64,000 nucleotides of DNA, taken from Mesorhizobium loti R88b. GTDB taxonomy: Bacteria > Pseudomonadota > Alphaproteobacteria > Rhizobiales > Rhizobiaceae. Below the pieces are notes generated by a model. That model was not told where the DNA came from. It ran no database searches and saw only the letters and a program-made list of their open reading frames with translations. The first letter of the stretch is position 1; the number at the start of each line of letters is the position of its first letter. The position numbers and the translations under genes are program-made. Below, piece after piece: positions 1 through 9,143 of the stretch. The stretch lies in NCBI RefSeq assembly GCF_013170845.1, contig NZ_CP033367.1, positions 2,977,001 to 3,041,000 on the forward strand, in the 5' to 3' direction.

Positions 1-479
1 TGATGTCGCTGCCCTTCATCGTGCTGGTGACGATGGCGCTGGTGGCGATCGGCCCGTCCAACCTCACCGTCATCGCGGTGATCGGCCTTGCCTATGCGCC
101 CCTGGTGGCGCGCACCGTGCGTACCGCCGCGCGCGAACAGCGCGAGCGCGACTATATCAGCGCCGCGCGACTGGCCGGCGAAGGACGGCTGGCGATCATG
201 TTCCTCGAAATCCTGCCCAATGTGCGCGAGACCATCCTGATCGAGCTCATCACCCGGCTCGGCTATGCCTTCTTCTCGATCGCGACGCTGAGCTTCCTCG
301 GCCTTGGCATCCAGCCGCCATCGGCCGACTGGGGACTGGCGATCGCCGACGGCTATGGCTTCCTCACCGGCGGCAAATGGTGGGTGGTGGTGTTCAATTC
401 CGCCGCGATCATCTCGCTGGTGATGGCCACCAACCTCATCGCGCAAGGCATCGGCGCGTTCGAGAACAGCGACAAATAG
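1..479 (+). CDS. Peptide-type ABC transporter permease (DppC/OppC family), 5' truncated
   Basis: Inner-membrane permease of an Opp/Dpp-like importer. Only the last ~158 residues are present; the frame is already open at base 1, so the ATG at 3 is probably internal. The cytoplasmic EAA loop that docks onto the ATPase lies at about residues 51-70 of the visible part. The LSFLGLGIQPPSADWG block typical of DppC/OppC C-termini is at 96-111, flanked by hydrophobic segments. The binding protein, partner permease and ATPases are not downstream, so they must lie to the left of the window. The substrate cannot be inferred. Confidence 0.85.
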   Translation, partial: MSLPFIVLVTMALVAIGPSNLTVIAVIGLAYAPLVARTVRTAAREQRERDYISAARLAGEGRLAIMFLEILPNVRETILIELITRLGYAFFSIATLSFLGLGIQPPSADWGLAIADGYGFLTGGKWWVVVFNSAAIISLVMATNLIAQGIGAFENSDK

Positions 480-642
480 GCCGCAGTCAGTCGAAAAGTT
501 TAATCGGCGCAGTCTCGCAATGGTGCCGGCGCGCAGGCAGGGACGCCGCTCGGCATCGCGTCATGCGCCGGCCTCGCTGCAGGGCTGACTCTTTTCCCAA
601 TGCTCAAACGTCTTAGCTACAGTGAAGCAATGGAGCAGGTCG

Positions 643-1401
643 ATGAGCCTCAAGGACAAGAAAGTCGTGGTCACCGGTGGCAGCCGGGGGCTTGGTCTCG
701 GATTGGTGGAGGCGCTGGTCGAACAGGGCGCCAGCGTGACTGTCGTTGCGCGCGGCGCGGAGGCGCTGGAGGCGGTTGGGGTTCGGCTCGGGGTCGCCAC
801 CATTGCCGCTGATGTCAGGGACGAAGATGCAGCTTATCGCATTCTGGGCGAGGTCCGCCCTGATATCGTCGTGCTCAACGCCGGTGCCACGCCCCGGATG
901 GGGCGGCTGGACCAGTTGAAGTGGGAGGATTTCTCCGTTTCCTGGGAAACCGACGTCAAGGCCGGGCTCTACTGGCTGCAGGCGGCGCTGAACCTGCCGC
1001 TGAAGCCGGGCAGCCGGGTGCTGGTCGGGTCGAGCGGTGCGGCCGTCACCGGGTCGCAGATGTCGGGCGGTTATGGCGGCTCCAAGCGTATGCTTTGGTT
1101 CATGGCCAAATATGCCAATGGCGTGGCGCAGGAGAAAAATCTCGGCATCCGCTTCCAGGCGATCCTGCCGCGACAGATTATCTTGGGAACGGGGATCGGG
1201 GATGTGGCGGCCGGCGCCTATGCAGGCTCAATGGGCATCACGCCGGAAGAATTCATCACCCGCTTCGGCGCGCCGATGCCACCCCGCGCATTCGGCGACA
1301 GGGTGGTTTCCGTGCTGGAGGACCCGCAATATGCCGAGGGCGTCGTCTTCGGTCTTAACGGCGATGCAGGGGTGACGATCATGGAGGGTGCTGCGGCTTG
1401 A
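643..1401 (+). CDS. SDR family NAD(P)-dependent oxidoreductase
   Basis: Classical short-chain dehydrogenase, 252 aa. The Rossmann nucleotide-binding motif TGGSRGLGLG is at residues 11-20, the structural LNAG motif near residue 85, and the catalytic Ser followed by YGGSK (Tyr-x3-Lys) near residues 135-150. The ATG at 643 is preferred over the in-frame ATG at 622 because GGAG lies just upstream and the protein then starts like other SDRs. Its stop overlaps the start of the next gene, an ECF sigma factor. SDR-type enzymes are common partners of ECF factors carrying SnoaL-like tails. Substrate unknown. Confidence 0.85.
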   Translation: MSLKDKKVVVTGGSRGLGLGLVEALVEQGASVTVVARGAEALEAVGVRLGVATIAADVRDEDAAYRILGEVRPDIVVLNAGATPRMGRLDQLKWEDFSVSWETDVKAGLYWLQAALNLPLKPGSRVLVGSSGAAVTGSQMSGGYGGSKRMLWFMAKYANGVAQEKNLGIRFQAILPRQIILGTGIGDVAAGAYAGSMGITPEEFITRFGAPMPPRAFGDRVVSVLEDPQYAEGVVFGLNGDAGVTIMEGAAA

Positions 1402-2327
1402 GAAAGGGAAAACCTGCCGTGGAGCGCGACCGACAGGAGGGCCTGCTTGCCCTTGCCGCTGCGCTGCGGCCGGAGCTGCACCGCTATTGCGCGCGGCTGA
1501 TGGGCTCTGTCATCGATGGCGAGGATGTCGTGCAGGATACGTTTGCCCGGGCCTTCGTCGCGCTGGACGAACTGTCCGAGGTGCCGCAGCTCAGGCCCTG
1601 GCTGTTTCGCATCGCCCACAACCGCGCGCTGGATCTGTTGCGCAGCCGCGCGATCCGTGTCGCCGAGCCCATCGAGGCGGCCCTTGAAATTGCCGACGAG
1701 ACCGAGGCCGATCCGGTGGAGACGCTGATGCGCAGGGAGGCGATCGAAACCGCTGTGTCGCGCTTCGCTGAGCTTCCGGTGTTGCAGCGCAGCGCCGTCA
1801 TCCTGAAAGACGTGCTCGACGAGCCGCTGGCCGAGATCGCCGCTTTGCTTGGCATTTCCGTCGATGCGGTGAAGGCGCATCTGGCGCGCGGCCGCGCCCG
1901 GCTTCGGCAGATCAACGCCCAGGAGAGTTCGCTTCCCGATGCGCGCATCGCTTCCGCCGCCGTGGTTCGTTACGTCAGCCTGTTCAACCAGCGCGACTGG
2001 GACGGCCTGCGCGCGCTGCTTGCCGATGATGTGAGACTTCAGCAGTCCATGCATCCGCCGCGCTCGGGGGCCGCCGATGTCGGTACGTTCTTCACGATCT
2101 ATGCCAAGAGCGAGGGCCTGTGGCTCCGGCCGGCCTGGGTCGAGGGCCGCGAGGTGATCGCGGTGTTCGAAAGCCGGGCGGCGGCGAAGCCAACTCACTT
2201 CATGTGGCTGGAGTGGCGGGACGGGCGGATCAGCTTCATCCGCGACTATCGCTATGTCGGCTATGTCGCCGATGATGCGGGGCTGGTGCTGGCAGGTGAC
2301 ATCCAGGTCCTGCGGGCGCGGGACTAA
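1398..2327 (+). CDS. ECF-type RNA polymerase sigma factor with C-terminal SnoaL-like domain
   Basis: 309-aa extracytoplasmic-function sigma factor. Region 2 is at about residues 10-80 (RYCARLMGSVIDGEDVVQDT). Region 4 with its helix-turn-helix is at about 125-175 (LAEIAALLGISVDAVKAHL). A ~120-residue SnoaL/NTF2-like extension follows, the architecture of ECF41/SigJ-type factors, where the extension modulates activity in place of an anti-sigma factor. I do not see the WLPEP motif of classical ECF41, so the subgroup is uncertain. The start is a TTG overlapping the SDR stop by two bases, indicating translational coupling. Confidence 0.85.
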   Translation: MRKGKPAVERDRQEGLLALAAALRPELHRYCARLMGSVIDGEDVVQDTFARAFVALDELSEVPQLRPWLFRIAHNRALDLLRSRAIRVAEPIEAALEIADETEADPVETLMRREAIETAVSRFAELPVLQRSAVILKDVLDEPLAEIAALLGISVDAVKAHLARGRARLRQINAQESSLPDARIASAAVVRYVSLFNQRDWDGLRALLADDVRLQQSMHPPRSGAADVGTFFTIYAKSEGLWLRPAWVEGREVIAVFESRAAAKPTHFMWLEWRDGRISFIRDYRYVGYVADDAGLVLAGDIQVLRARD

Positions 2328-2408
2328 GGCCTGATTTCCTTCAGCGCCGCCGGCAACACATTAAGCCAATTGCCATAAAGCCGTTTTAAAGGTTCCCTCG
2401 ACTTAGTC

Positions 2409-2777
2409 CTAACCGAGCAGGCCCTCAATCGTGGCCGCCACGGCTTCCGGGGCATAGGGCTTGGGTAGGAAGACACCGCCGCTTGGCATCGCGTCCGCCG
2501 CCGGCTGGCGCTTGCCCGAGGTGATGATGATCTTGATCGGCGGCCAGCGATCGCGCACGGCTGCGGACAGGCGCAATCCGTCCATGGAGCCCGGCATATC
2601 GATGTCGGTGAACAGGATGACGATGTCCAGACGTGTCTCCAGAATACGGATCGCCTGGTCGGCATTGCTGGCCTCCAGCACGTTGTAGCCCGCCTCGCGC
2701 AATTCGTCGGCGATGGCGAACAGCAGAAAGGCTTCGTCTTCGACGACAAGGACGGTGGCGAGGCTCTGATTGTTCAT
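2409..2777 (-). CDS. Single-domain response regulator (CheY-like receiver)
   Basis: 122-aa receiver domain with no output domain. It has an acidic pair near residue 14 (VEDE), the phospho-acceptor Asp in FTDIDMPGSMDGL near residue 57, the switch Thr in IITSGK, and the conserved Lys in PKPY near 105. The MPGSMDGL pattern is typical of regulators paired with HWE-family kinases. It begins 16 nt after the stop of the kinase gene on the same strand, so the two are almost certainly co-transcribed, kinase first. It could act as a phosphate sink or an adaptor; no target is visible. Confidence 0.88.
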   Translation of the reverse strand: MNNQSLATVLVVEDEAFLLFAIADELREAGYNVLEASNADQAIRILETRLDIVILFTDIDMPGSMDGLRLSAAVRDRWPPIKIIITSGKRQPAADAMPSGGVFLPKPYAPEAVAATIEGLLG

Positions 2778-2793
2778 GGCACGCCCTATGTAG

Positions 2794-5082
2794 TCAGTAC
2801 GGTGCTGTCGGCAATTGGGGTGCCGGTGCGTTCAACAAACACTCAACGCCGTCGGGGCGGTAATCGATCCGCACCGTTCCGCCGAAATCGGTGCCAAGCA
2901 CGCGTTCGATCAGGAAGCGGCCGAAGCCGCGCCGGGTCGGCGGGCTGACCGGCGGGCCGCCGCTCTCGCGCCAGCGCCAGGTCAGCCGCTTTTCGCCGGG
3001 CGCCTCGGCCGATGGCTGCAACGACCATTCGATCGACACTTTGCCTTCCGGTGTCGACAGCGCGCCGTATTTCAGCGCGTTGGTGGCGAGCTCATTGACG
3101 GCCAGCGCCAGCGTCAGCGCCATCTTCGGGTTGATCGGCAGCGCCGGCCCGGAAATCGAGATCTGCTCGAGCGGGAAGGTGGCGATGGTGTTGTCGACCA
3201 CCTCGCGGATCGAAGCGCTGGTCCAGCGCGTCTTGTTGAGGATGTCGTGGGCGTTGGCGAGCGCGCGCAGACGCTCGTTGAAGGTGGCGCTGGCGGTGGC
3301 GATGTCGGTGTTGCGCAGCGTCTGCGAAGCGATGGCCGCGACCATCGCCAGGATGTTCTTGATGCGGTGTTCGAGCTCGTGGGTGAGCAGTTCCTGCCGT
3401 GCCTGCGCCTCGCGCCGGTCGGTGACATCCTGCATGACGCCGAACATCTTGACCGGCTTGCCGGTCTCGTCATGGACGAAGTCGATGTGGCGCGACAGCC
3501 AGCGCAATTCGCCGGTGTCGGGCCGCCGGATGCGGTATTCCACGGCAGGCACAGCGGTGCCTTGCGCACGCGTTTGCGGGTTGGAGCGGATGTCCTTGTC
3601 GTCGGGAATGACGATGTTTTCCAGGACGGAGATGTGCACGCTTTCGCGCGGCGACAGGCCCCAGAGACCCCAAAAGCCTTCGGAGCCGACCACGATTCCA
3701 CTGGCGATGTCGAGTTCGAGGGCGGCGATGCCGGCCGCATTTTGCGACAGCTGCAAGCGGCGCTCGCTCTGCAGCAGGGCCTGTGCCGCCTGCTTCTGGT
3801 CGTCGATATCGGTGTTGGTGCCGATCCAGCGCAGGATGGCGCCGTCGCTGTCGCGGATCGGAACCGCACGCGCGATGAACCAGCGATAGACACCGTCATG
3901 CCGGCGCAGGCGGAACTCGGTCTCGTAGAATGTGCCGGCGGCCAGCACCTCTTGCCATTTTCCCACGGCCGCATCGATGTCGTCGGGGTGCACGATCGCG
4001 CCCCATGCCTGACCGTCGAGCTCGCCAGGTTTCGCACCGGAGTAATCGTAGACGCGCGGGTTGAACCAGTCGAGCAGCCCCTCCGGTGTCGCCGTCCAGA
4101 CGTGGTTCGGCATCGCCTCGGCGAAGGTGCGGAACTGCATCTCGCTTTGCCGCAGCGCCTGTTCGGCGATCAGCCGGTCGGTGACGTCGATGCCTTGCAC
4201 GAAGATGCCGATCACCTCGCCTGAGGGATTGCGCACCGGCTGATAGACGAGGTCGATGAAGCGGTCTTCGGTGGCGGCGCCGGGCGTGCGCTGCAACTTC
4301 GCCTTCAAGGCGTAGCCGATGAACGCCTCGCCGGAGGTGAACACCTGATCGAGCAGTTCGAAGAAGCCCTGGCCTTCGACCTCGGGCAAGGCCTGGCGGA
4401 CGGGCAGGCCGATCACATCGCGGTGGCCGACCAGCTGCATGTAGGCGGCATTGGTCAGCTCGAACACATGTTGAGGGCCGGACAGCATGGCCATGAAGCC
4501 TGGCGCCTGTTCGAACATCTGTCGCTGGCGGTCGCGTTCACTTGTGCGCCAGCGCTCGGCGGCGACCTTGGCGGTGGTTTCGATGACGATGGCGATGACG
4601 CCGGCCGGTTCGCCGCTTTCGTCGAGCACCGGCGAATAGTCGAGATCGAGCCAGACCTTTTCGGGTTTGCCGGTCCGATTGAGCGTCAGCATCTGCTCAC
4701 GATAGGCAAGCGTGCCGCCGCCCAGGCACACCTTCATGATGTTGTCGTTGAAGTCGGCCACTTCAGGCCAGCCTTCGCGGACCTTGGAGCCCAGCAATTG
4801 CGGATGGCGGCCGCCGGCGAATTCCGAATAGCCGTCATTGTAGATCATGACGCCGTCCTGCCCCCACAGCATGACGATCGGCACATTCGAGCGCAGGATC
4901 AGCGACACCGCCGTCTTCAAGCTCTGCGGCCAGTCCTCGATCGGCCCGATCGAGGTCGAGGCCCAGTCGAACGTGGCGATCAGGCAGCCGAGCTCGCCGC
5001 CGCCCGACAGGAATGCAAGGTGACGGTTGTCTGCGGTCATGGTGCTGGTTTGCGGCATGCAGTCTCGCGGATCGGTCGGCAT
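2794..5082 (-). CDS. PAS-domain sensor histidine kinase, HWE family
   Basis: 762-aa soluble sensor kinase; no transmembrane segments are evident. A non-canonical PAS-like N-terminus (about 20-160) is followed by three more PAS/PAC units (about 175-300, 310-430, 440-560). The dimerisation block contains the phospho-acceptor His in ELEHRIKN (about 575). The ATPase has the N-box NELATNALKYG and a W-R-E motif (WRWRESGG), which marks the HWE class. The start at 5082 is the longest option; an ATG at about 5040 (MTADNRHL) is also possible. Stacked PAS domains suggest sensing of light, redox state or a small ligand. Confidence 0.88.
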   Translation of the reverse strand: MPTDPRDCMPQTSTMTADNRHLAFLSGGGELGCLIATFDWASTSIGPIEDWPQSLKTAVSLILRSNVPIVMLWGQDGVMIYNDGYSEFAGGRHPQLLGSKVREGWPEVADFNDNIMKVCLGGGTLAYREQMLTLNRTGKPEKVWLDLDYSPVLDESGEPAGVIAIVIETTAKVAAERWRTSERDRQRQMFEQAPGFMAMLSGPQHVFELTNAAYMQLVGHRDVIGLPVRQALPEVEGQGFFELLDQVFTSGEAFIGYALKAKLQRTPGAATEDRFIDLVYQPVRNPSGEVIGIFVQGIDVTDRLIAEQALRQSEMQFRTFAEAMPNHVWTATPEGLLDWFNPRVYDYSGAKPGELDGQAWGAIVHPDDIDAAVGKWQEVLAAGTFYETEFRLRRHDGVYRWFIARAVPIRDSDGAILRWIGTNTDIDDQKQAAQALLQSERRLQLSQNAAGIAALELDIASGIVVGSEGFWGLWGLSPRESVHISVLENIVIPDDKDIRSNPQTRAQGTAVPAVEYRIRRPDTGELRWLSRHIDFVHDETGKPVKMFGVMQDVTDRREAQARQELLTHELEHRIKNILAMVAAIASQTLRNTDIATASATFNERLRALANAHDILNKTRWTSASIREVVDNTIATFPLEQISISGPALPINPKMALTLALAVNELATNALKYGALSTPEGKVSIEWSLQPSAEAPGEKRLTWRWRESGGPPVSPPTRRGFGRFLIERVLGTDFGGTVRIDYRPDGVECLLNAPAPQLPTAPY

Positions 5083-5415
5083 CTGTTCGGGAGTCGATTG
5101 GTGCTGGCTAACATGTCAGCTTTGGGTCGCGTGCGATTCATGTCGACCCGCCCGGTATCGCGGGCGTGGCTGTGTGCGATGACAGATTGCCGTGTTGCCG
5201 GCTTGTTGACGATACGGTGACCAAGCATTGCTCCCCCGAGCGCCTCAACACCGGACAAGCCATTCGGTTCCCGGCGCCTGCCGATTTTCCTTCGGCGCGG
5301 TTGTCGGATTGTGAGAGTGTAAGTCGGCTATTCGATCGAATTTCTTTGCAAACCGTTAATGCGGCCATGCTGTAATTCAGCAATCGCTAAATTAAGTGAT
5401 CGACCAGGGGTGAGC
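5083..5415. other. Intergenic region between the kinase and a small membrane protein
   Basis: 333 bases between divergently oriented genes. It should hold the kinase promoter (leftward) and the promoter of the small protein at 5416 (rightward). The last ~100 bases are AT-richer than the surroundings, as promoters often are here. I see no convincing gene, RNA or long inverted repeat; the short ORFs in it have poor codon character. Confidence 0.5.
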
Positions 5416-5559
5416 ATGACCAAGAATCTCGGCAATGCACGCTACGTGCCGCCACAGGACACGAAAACCTCCTTCTTCAGCAAGGCAGCACCCGCGCTGT
5501 TCCCGCTGGTCGTGGCGGCGCTGGGCTACATGATCGGACGGCAGTTCTTCGGCATATAG
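5416..5559 (+). CDS. Small hypothetical membrane protein
   Basis: 47-aa protein, unrecognised. A polar N-terminus (MTKNLGNARYVPPQDTKTS) precedes one hydrophobic helix near residues 26-44 that ends in GRQFFGI. The ATG at 5416 has an AGGGG ribosome site seven bases upstream, which favours it over the longer in-frame start at 5359. It looks like a single-span inner-membrane peptide. It stands alone between the kinase promoter region and the convergent MFS gene. Function unknown. Confidence 0.6.
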   Translation: MTKNLGNARYVPPQDTKTSFFSKAAPALFPLVVAALGYMIGRQFFGI

Positions 5560-5636
5560 GTGCTCGGCGCGTAGGCTTGACGGCCACTTGCCTTGAAGAG
5601 CCTCACGCGCCTGTCCGGCGTCTACGGCTTCTTCCA

Positions 5637-6860
5637 TCACTCCGGCCCGCCAATCCAGTCGACCAGCAGGGCGACGATGCCAAAGACTGCACCGATGGCG
5701 CAGACCGCTGGCCAGCCGCCCCAGGTCCATGCGATGCCGGCCAGCAATGAGCCGATGGCGCCGCCGATGAAGAAGATACCGACGAACAGGCCGTTGAGGC
5801 GGCCGCGTGCCTCGGGCCGAAGCAAGTTGACAGCACGGCGGCCGAGCGTCTGGTCGCCGGTGACGCCGATGTCGAGCAGCACGGCGCTTAAGCCCATCAG
5901 CACCAGCGGTTGCCAAGTCGCTCCGGACTGGAAGGAGCCGGCCCAGGCGGCGAGCGCCATGGCGCCGATCAGCACGAGATGGCAGAAGATGGTGGCGGTT
6001 CGCGTCCAGCCATGGTCGCCGGCGCGGCCGAACAGCGGCGTGACCACGGCGCCGCCGGCGCCGACCAGCGCGAACAGCGCAATGCCGCGCTGGCCAAGGC
6101 TGAAAGGCGGCTCCGCGAGGCGCAGGGCCACCGCTGTCCAGAACAGGCTGAATGCCGCCATCACCAGCGCCGCCGTCAGCGCGCGACGCCGCAACACTGG
6201 CTCGTCGCGCAGCAGGCCGAACAGCGAGGCAATCAGCGCGCCATAAGACGATTTCGCCTCCGGCCGCCGCTGCGGCAAGGTGAAGGCGAGAACGCAGGCG
6301 AGCAGGATGAGGGCGGCATCACTGAGGCCATAAAAGACACGCCAGCCCCAGGCGTCGGCGATGAAGCTGGCCAAGGGCCGCGCCAGCAGGATGCCGATCA
6401 TCAGCCCGCTCATCACATCGCCAATGACGCGGCCGGCCTCGCCGGGCGGCGCCATCGAAGCGGCGATCGGCACCAGGATCTGGATCGCCGAACAGGCAGC
6501 ACCCAGGATGAACAGGACGATCAGCAGCGAGGCGATGGTGGGCGCGAGGGTGGCGACGCTGGCCGCAAGGGCGGCTGTCAGCAGCATGCCCAGGATCAGG
6601 GCGCGGTTTTCAGTGAGGTCGGCCATCGGCACCAGGAAGAACAGGCCGGCGGCGTAGCCGAGCAGCGTGGACATGGCGACCAGGCCGACGCTCGTGGCAC
6701 CGGCGCCGAGCGACGGGCCGATCAATCCGACCAGCGTCTGCGGCGCGAACAGATTGGTGACGATGATGCCGGTGGAGGCGGCAAAAAGCAGCGTTTGCGG
6801 GCCGGTGATGGTTGTAGCTGGCAGCCGTTCGCACAACTGGCCGTCGTTGATATCGGGCAT
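5637..6860 (-). CDS. MFS transporter, drug/sugar efflux type
   Basis: 407-aa major facilitator superfamily protein with about 12 hydrophobic segments. It lacks the TMS 2-3 loop motif in strict form (DLTENRALILGMLL stands in its place). It resembles YnfM/YdhP-like proton-driven exporters of small molecules. The start at 6860 is preferred to the ATG at 6881 because GAGG lies directly upstream. It is transcribed divergently from a LysR regulator across ~100 bp, so that regulator probably controls it. Substrate unknown. Confidence 0.85.
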   Translation of the reverse strand: MPDINDGQLCERLPATTITGPQTLLFAASTGIIVTNLFAPQTLVGLIGPSLGAGATSVGLVAMSTLLGYAAGLFFLVPMADLTENRALILGMLLTAALAASVATLAPTIASLLIVLFILGAACSAIQILVPIAASMAPPGEAGRVIGDVMSGLMIGILLARPLASFIADAWGWRVFYGLSDAALILLACVLAFTLPQRRPEAKSSYGALIASLFGLLRDEPVLRRRALTAALVMAAFSLFWTAVALRLAEPPFSLGQRGIALFALVGAGGAVVTPLFGRAGDHGWTRTATIFCHLVLIGAMALAAWAGSFQSGATWQPLVLMGLSAVLLDIGVTGDQTLGRRAVNLLRPEARGRLNGLFVGIFFIGGAIGSLLAGIAWTWGGWPAVCAIGAVFGIVALLVDWIGGPE

Positions 6861-6957
6861 GAAGTCCTCAAGAAGTTGCATATTGTGCAGGGACTTTATG
6901 CCAAAGCTTTATCATGCTACAATTCAATCAATTCAATAATGATTATGCGGGGTACGC

Positions 6958-7866
6958 ATGAACATCCATGATCTCGAAGCCTTCATCGCCGTGGTGGAAA
7001 CCGGCTCGATCGTCGGTGCCTCGGCCAGGCTCAACCTCACCCAGCCGGGCGTCACGCGTCGTATCCAGAACCTCGAGGATGGGCTGGCGACAGCACTTCT
7101 CGACCGCCAGTCGAAGCCATTGAAGCCGACGGCTTCGGGGCGCGAGGCCTATGAGCATGGAAGGCGCGTGCTTCGCTCGCTGGAGGATTTGAAGGCCGGC
7201 GTGTCGCCGCAAGGCGAGGTCAAGGGCGAGTTCCGTCTGGGCATCATGCCCTATCTCTCCGATGCAGCACTGGCGCAGCCGCTCGACAACCTGCGCGCCA
7301 CCTTTCCGCGGCTGACGCTGCGCATTACCTCGGGCTGGTCGCCAAGGCTGGTCGAGCAAGTGGCGCGCAGCGAGCTCGACGCGGTGGCGGTGTGCCTAGC
7401 CGAAGGCCTGGCGCCACCGGACGAACTGGTCTGTGACGATCTCGGCGCGCAATCGGTGCTGCTGGTGGCATCGCCCGGCCTTGGCGTGCCGAAGCAAGCC
7501 GACCTCGCATCGCTGTCGCGCTTTGCCTGGGTGATGAACGAAAACGGCTGCGGCTTCCGCGCCTTCATCCGCCAAAGTTTCGAGGCGGCAAGGCTGCCGT
7601 TCCAGGTGGGCGTTGAGGCGCTCAGCGTCGACCTCAGAATGTCGCTGGTGGCGCGCGGCCATGGCATCGGGATCGTGACGCCGGGCGCCTTCGCCGACAG
7701 CCGTTGGCGCGACGCGGTGGAGGTCATCGACTGCCCCGATTTCAAGCCGCAAGTCCGCGCCTGGCTGCTGCACCGCCCGCCGGCCGGAAGGCTCAGCCGC
7801 CCGATCGCGCTGTTCCGCGACGCGCTGATCGATGGGCTGAAGGTGCCGATGCCGCTGGTGTCGTAG
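6958..7866 (+). CDS. LysR family transcriptional regulator
   Basis: 302 aa, the normal LysR length. The N-terminal winged helix-turn-helix occupies residues 1-60 (DLEAFIAVVETGSIVGASARLN, LTQPGVTRRIQNLED). A periplasmic-binding-protein-like effector domain from about residue 90 follows. It faces the MFS exporter gene, and the AT-rich interval 6882-6957 should carry its binding sites. By family habit it autoregulates and activates the exporter in response to a small inducer that cannot be named here. Confidence 0.9.
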   Translation: MNIHDLEAFIAVVETGSIVGASARLNLTQPGVTRRIQNLEDGLATALLDRQSKPLKPTASGREAYEHGRRVLRSLEDLKAGVSPQGEVKGEFRLGIMPYLSDAALAQPLDNLRATFPRLTLRITSGWSPRLVEQVARSELDAVAVCLAEGLAPPDELVCDDLGAQSVLLVASPGLGVPKQADLASLSRFAWVMNENGCGFRAFIRQSFEAARLPFQVGVEALSVDLRMSLVARGHGIGIVTPGAFADSRWRDAVEVIDCPDFKPQVRAWLLHRPPAGRLSRPIALFRDALIDGLKVPMPLVS

Positions 7867-7967
7867 GCGGGGCGAGCAGGCGGTAATGCCGCAGCCTTCA
7901 AGAGGCTGAAACTCCTTGTGCGCTTGCCTGGGATCACTGACATTACCGCGGGGTTTTGGAGCATCCT

Positions 7968-8687
7968 ATGCGGACGGCGGCAGGGCAGGACTTTCTCGAA
8001 TTTTGCGCGGCGACAAGCGACGTCAGCAAGGTCATCGAATGCTTCATCGACGCGATCGGCGTTTTCGGCTTCACGGCCAGTGCTGGAGGCGCCTGGGCGG
8101 GCGCCGGCGGCTCGCGGTCCTATCGCTTCTATTTCAACGATTGGCCAAAGGACTGGTTCGAGTCCTACATGGCGAAAGGGTACATGGAGATCGACCCCAT
8201 GATCCTGGAGGCGCGCCGTCGCATGACGCCGTTCCTGTGGACCGAAATGGGGGATGCACGGACCTTTACCGTCGAGGGTGCGGCGGTCATTGCCGCCGGC
8301 AAGGCCTATGGCTGGGGCGAGGTCATGGGCATACCGATCCATGGGCCTTCCAGCTACCAGGGACTGGTCTCGGTCGCCGCCCTGAAGCCGGTGACGATGA
8401 ATGCGGTGGAGAGAGCCATGATACGCTCCATGGCGCTCGCCGTGCACGACAAGGCCTATGAAGCGGTGGGGTTCGGTTTCAGCAACCGCTCGCCGATCCT
8501 GCTGACGCCCAGGGAGGCGGATTGCATGCGCTGGGTCGCAGCGGGCAAGACCGATGCGGAAATCGCCATCATCCTGGGCATCGCCTCGGCGACGGTCCAT
8601 TACCATATCGAGAACGTGAAAAAGAAGGCCGGCACGCGCAGCCGCAGCGAAGCGGTGGCGTTGCTGGTGCTGGCCGGAACCGTCTAG
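7968..8687 (+). CDS. LuxR family regulator with autoinducer-binding domain (solo)
   Basis: 239-aa quorum-sensing-type regulator. The N-terminal autoinducer-binding domain keeps the TraR/LuxR signature positions in order: Trp and Tyr in DWFESYMAKGY, Asp-Pro in MEIDPMI, Trp in PFLWTEM, and a later Gly in VMGIPIHG. The C-terminal LuxR helix-turn-helix is at about 175-235 (LTPREADCMRWVAAGKTDAE, IILGIASATVHYHIENVKKK). The ATG at 7968 has GGAG seven bases upstream; an in-frame TTG at 7956 is less likely. No luxI-type synthase is in the window, so it behaves as a solo. The stop codon lies inside the edge of a dispersed repeat. Confidence 0.87.
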   Translation: MRTAAGQDFLEFCAATSDVSKVIECFIDAIGVFGFTASAGGAWAGAGGSRSYRFYFNDWPKDWFESYMAKGYMEIDPMILEARRRMTPFLWTEMGDARTFTVEGAAVIAAGKAYGWGEVMGIPIHGPSSYQGLVSVAALKPVTMNAVERAMIRSMALAVHDKAYEAVGFGFSNRSPILLTPREADCMRWVAAGKTDAEIAIILGIASATVHYHIENVKKKAGTRSRSEAVALLVLAGTV

Positions 8688-8790
8688 AGCAATTCCAGGA
8701 AAAGTGTGAAACGGTTTTCCCGGGAAAAGCGCGTAGCGCTTTCCCTTGGGAATTGCGTCAAAACAAAGAGTTAGACACGCTTCAAGCCTT
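8685..8790. repeat. Dispersed palindromic intergenic repeat
   Basis: About 100 bases starting in the luxR-type stop codon. GCAATTCC at 8689-8696 is inverted as GGAATTGC at 8749-8756. An inner stem-loop is built from GGGAAAAGCGC and GCGCTTTCCC around 8722-8744. The sequence type is familiar from many Mesorhizobium intergenic regions. The remaining gap to 9143 holds no gene I can support, only weak shadow frames. Confidence 0.65.
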
Positions 8791-9143
8791 TTCCCTTTTC
8801 CAGCGTACGATCTGTCGCGGGCGAGCGTGGCCGCTCGCGCCATGCAGTCCTCCTCCGCTTTTCAGCTAGGATGCGCTGGCATTCGAACTGCCTTAGTCAT
8901 TCCCGCATCAGCACATGAATCGCAGAGATGCCTGCGTTGGCGGGAAGCGGGGCGGTCGTCGATGGACGAAAGCAGGACTGTTTTTGTCTGTCGCAGTGCG
9001 GCGGCGGGAGGCTGGCCATGGGCGCCAGCTGGACCGCGAGCCGCCGGCATCTCCAGCGATGTCAGCACCCGGGCCATGCTCCAGGAGCCGTGCGTCACCA
9101 ACCCTGCACTGGGGGATCCAGTGTTTTTGTCGGGAGCCTTGCA

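Noticed and set aside
2815..4224. 469-residue open frame antisense to the sensor kinase
   Set aside because: Codon use and composition are those of a shadow; the kinase has all catalytic motifs.
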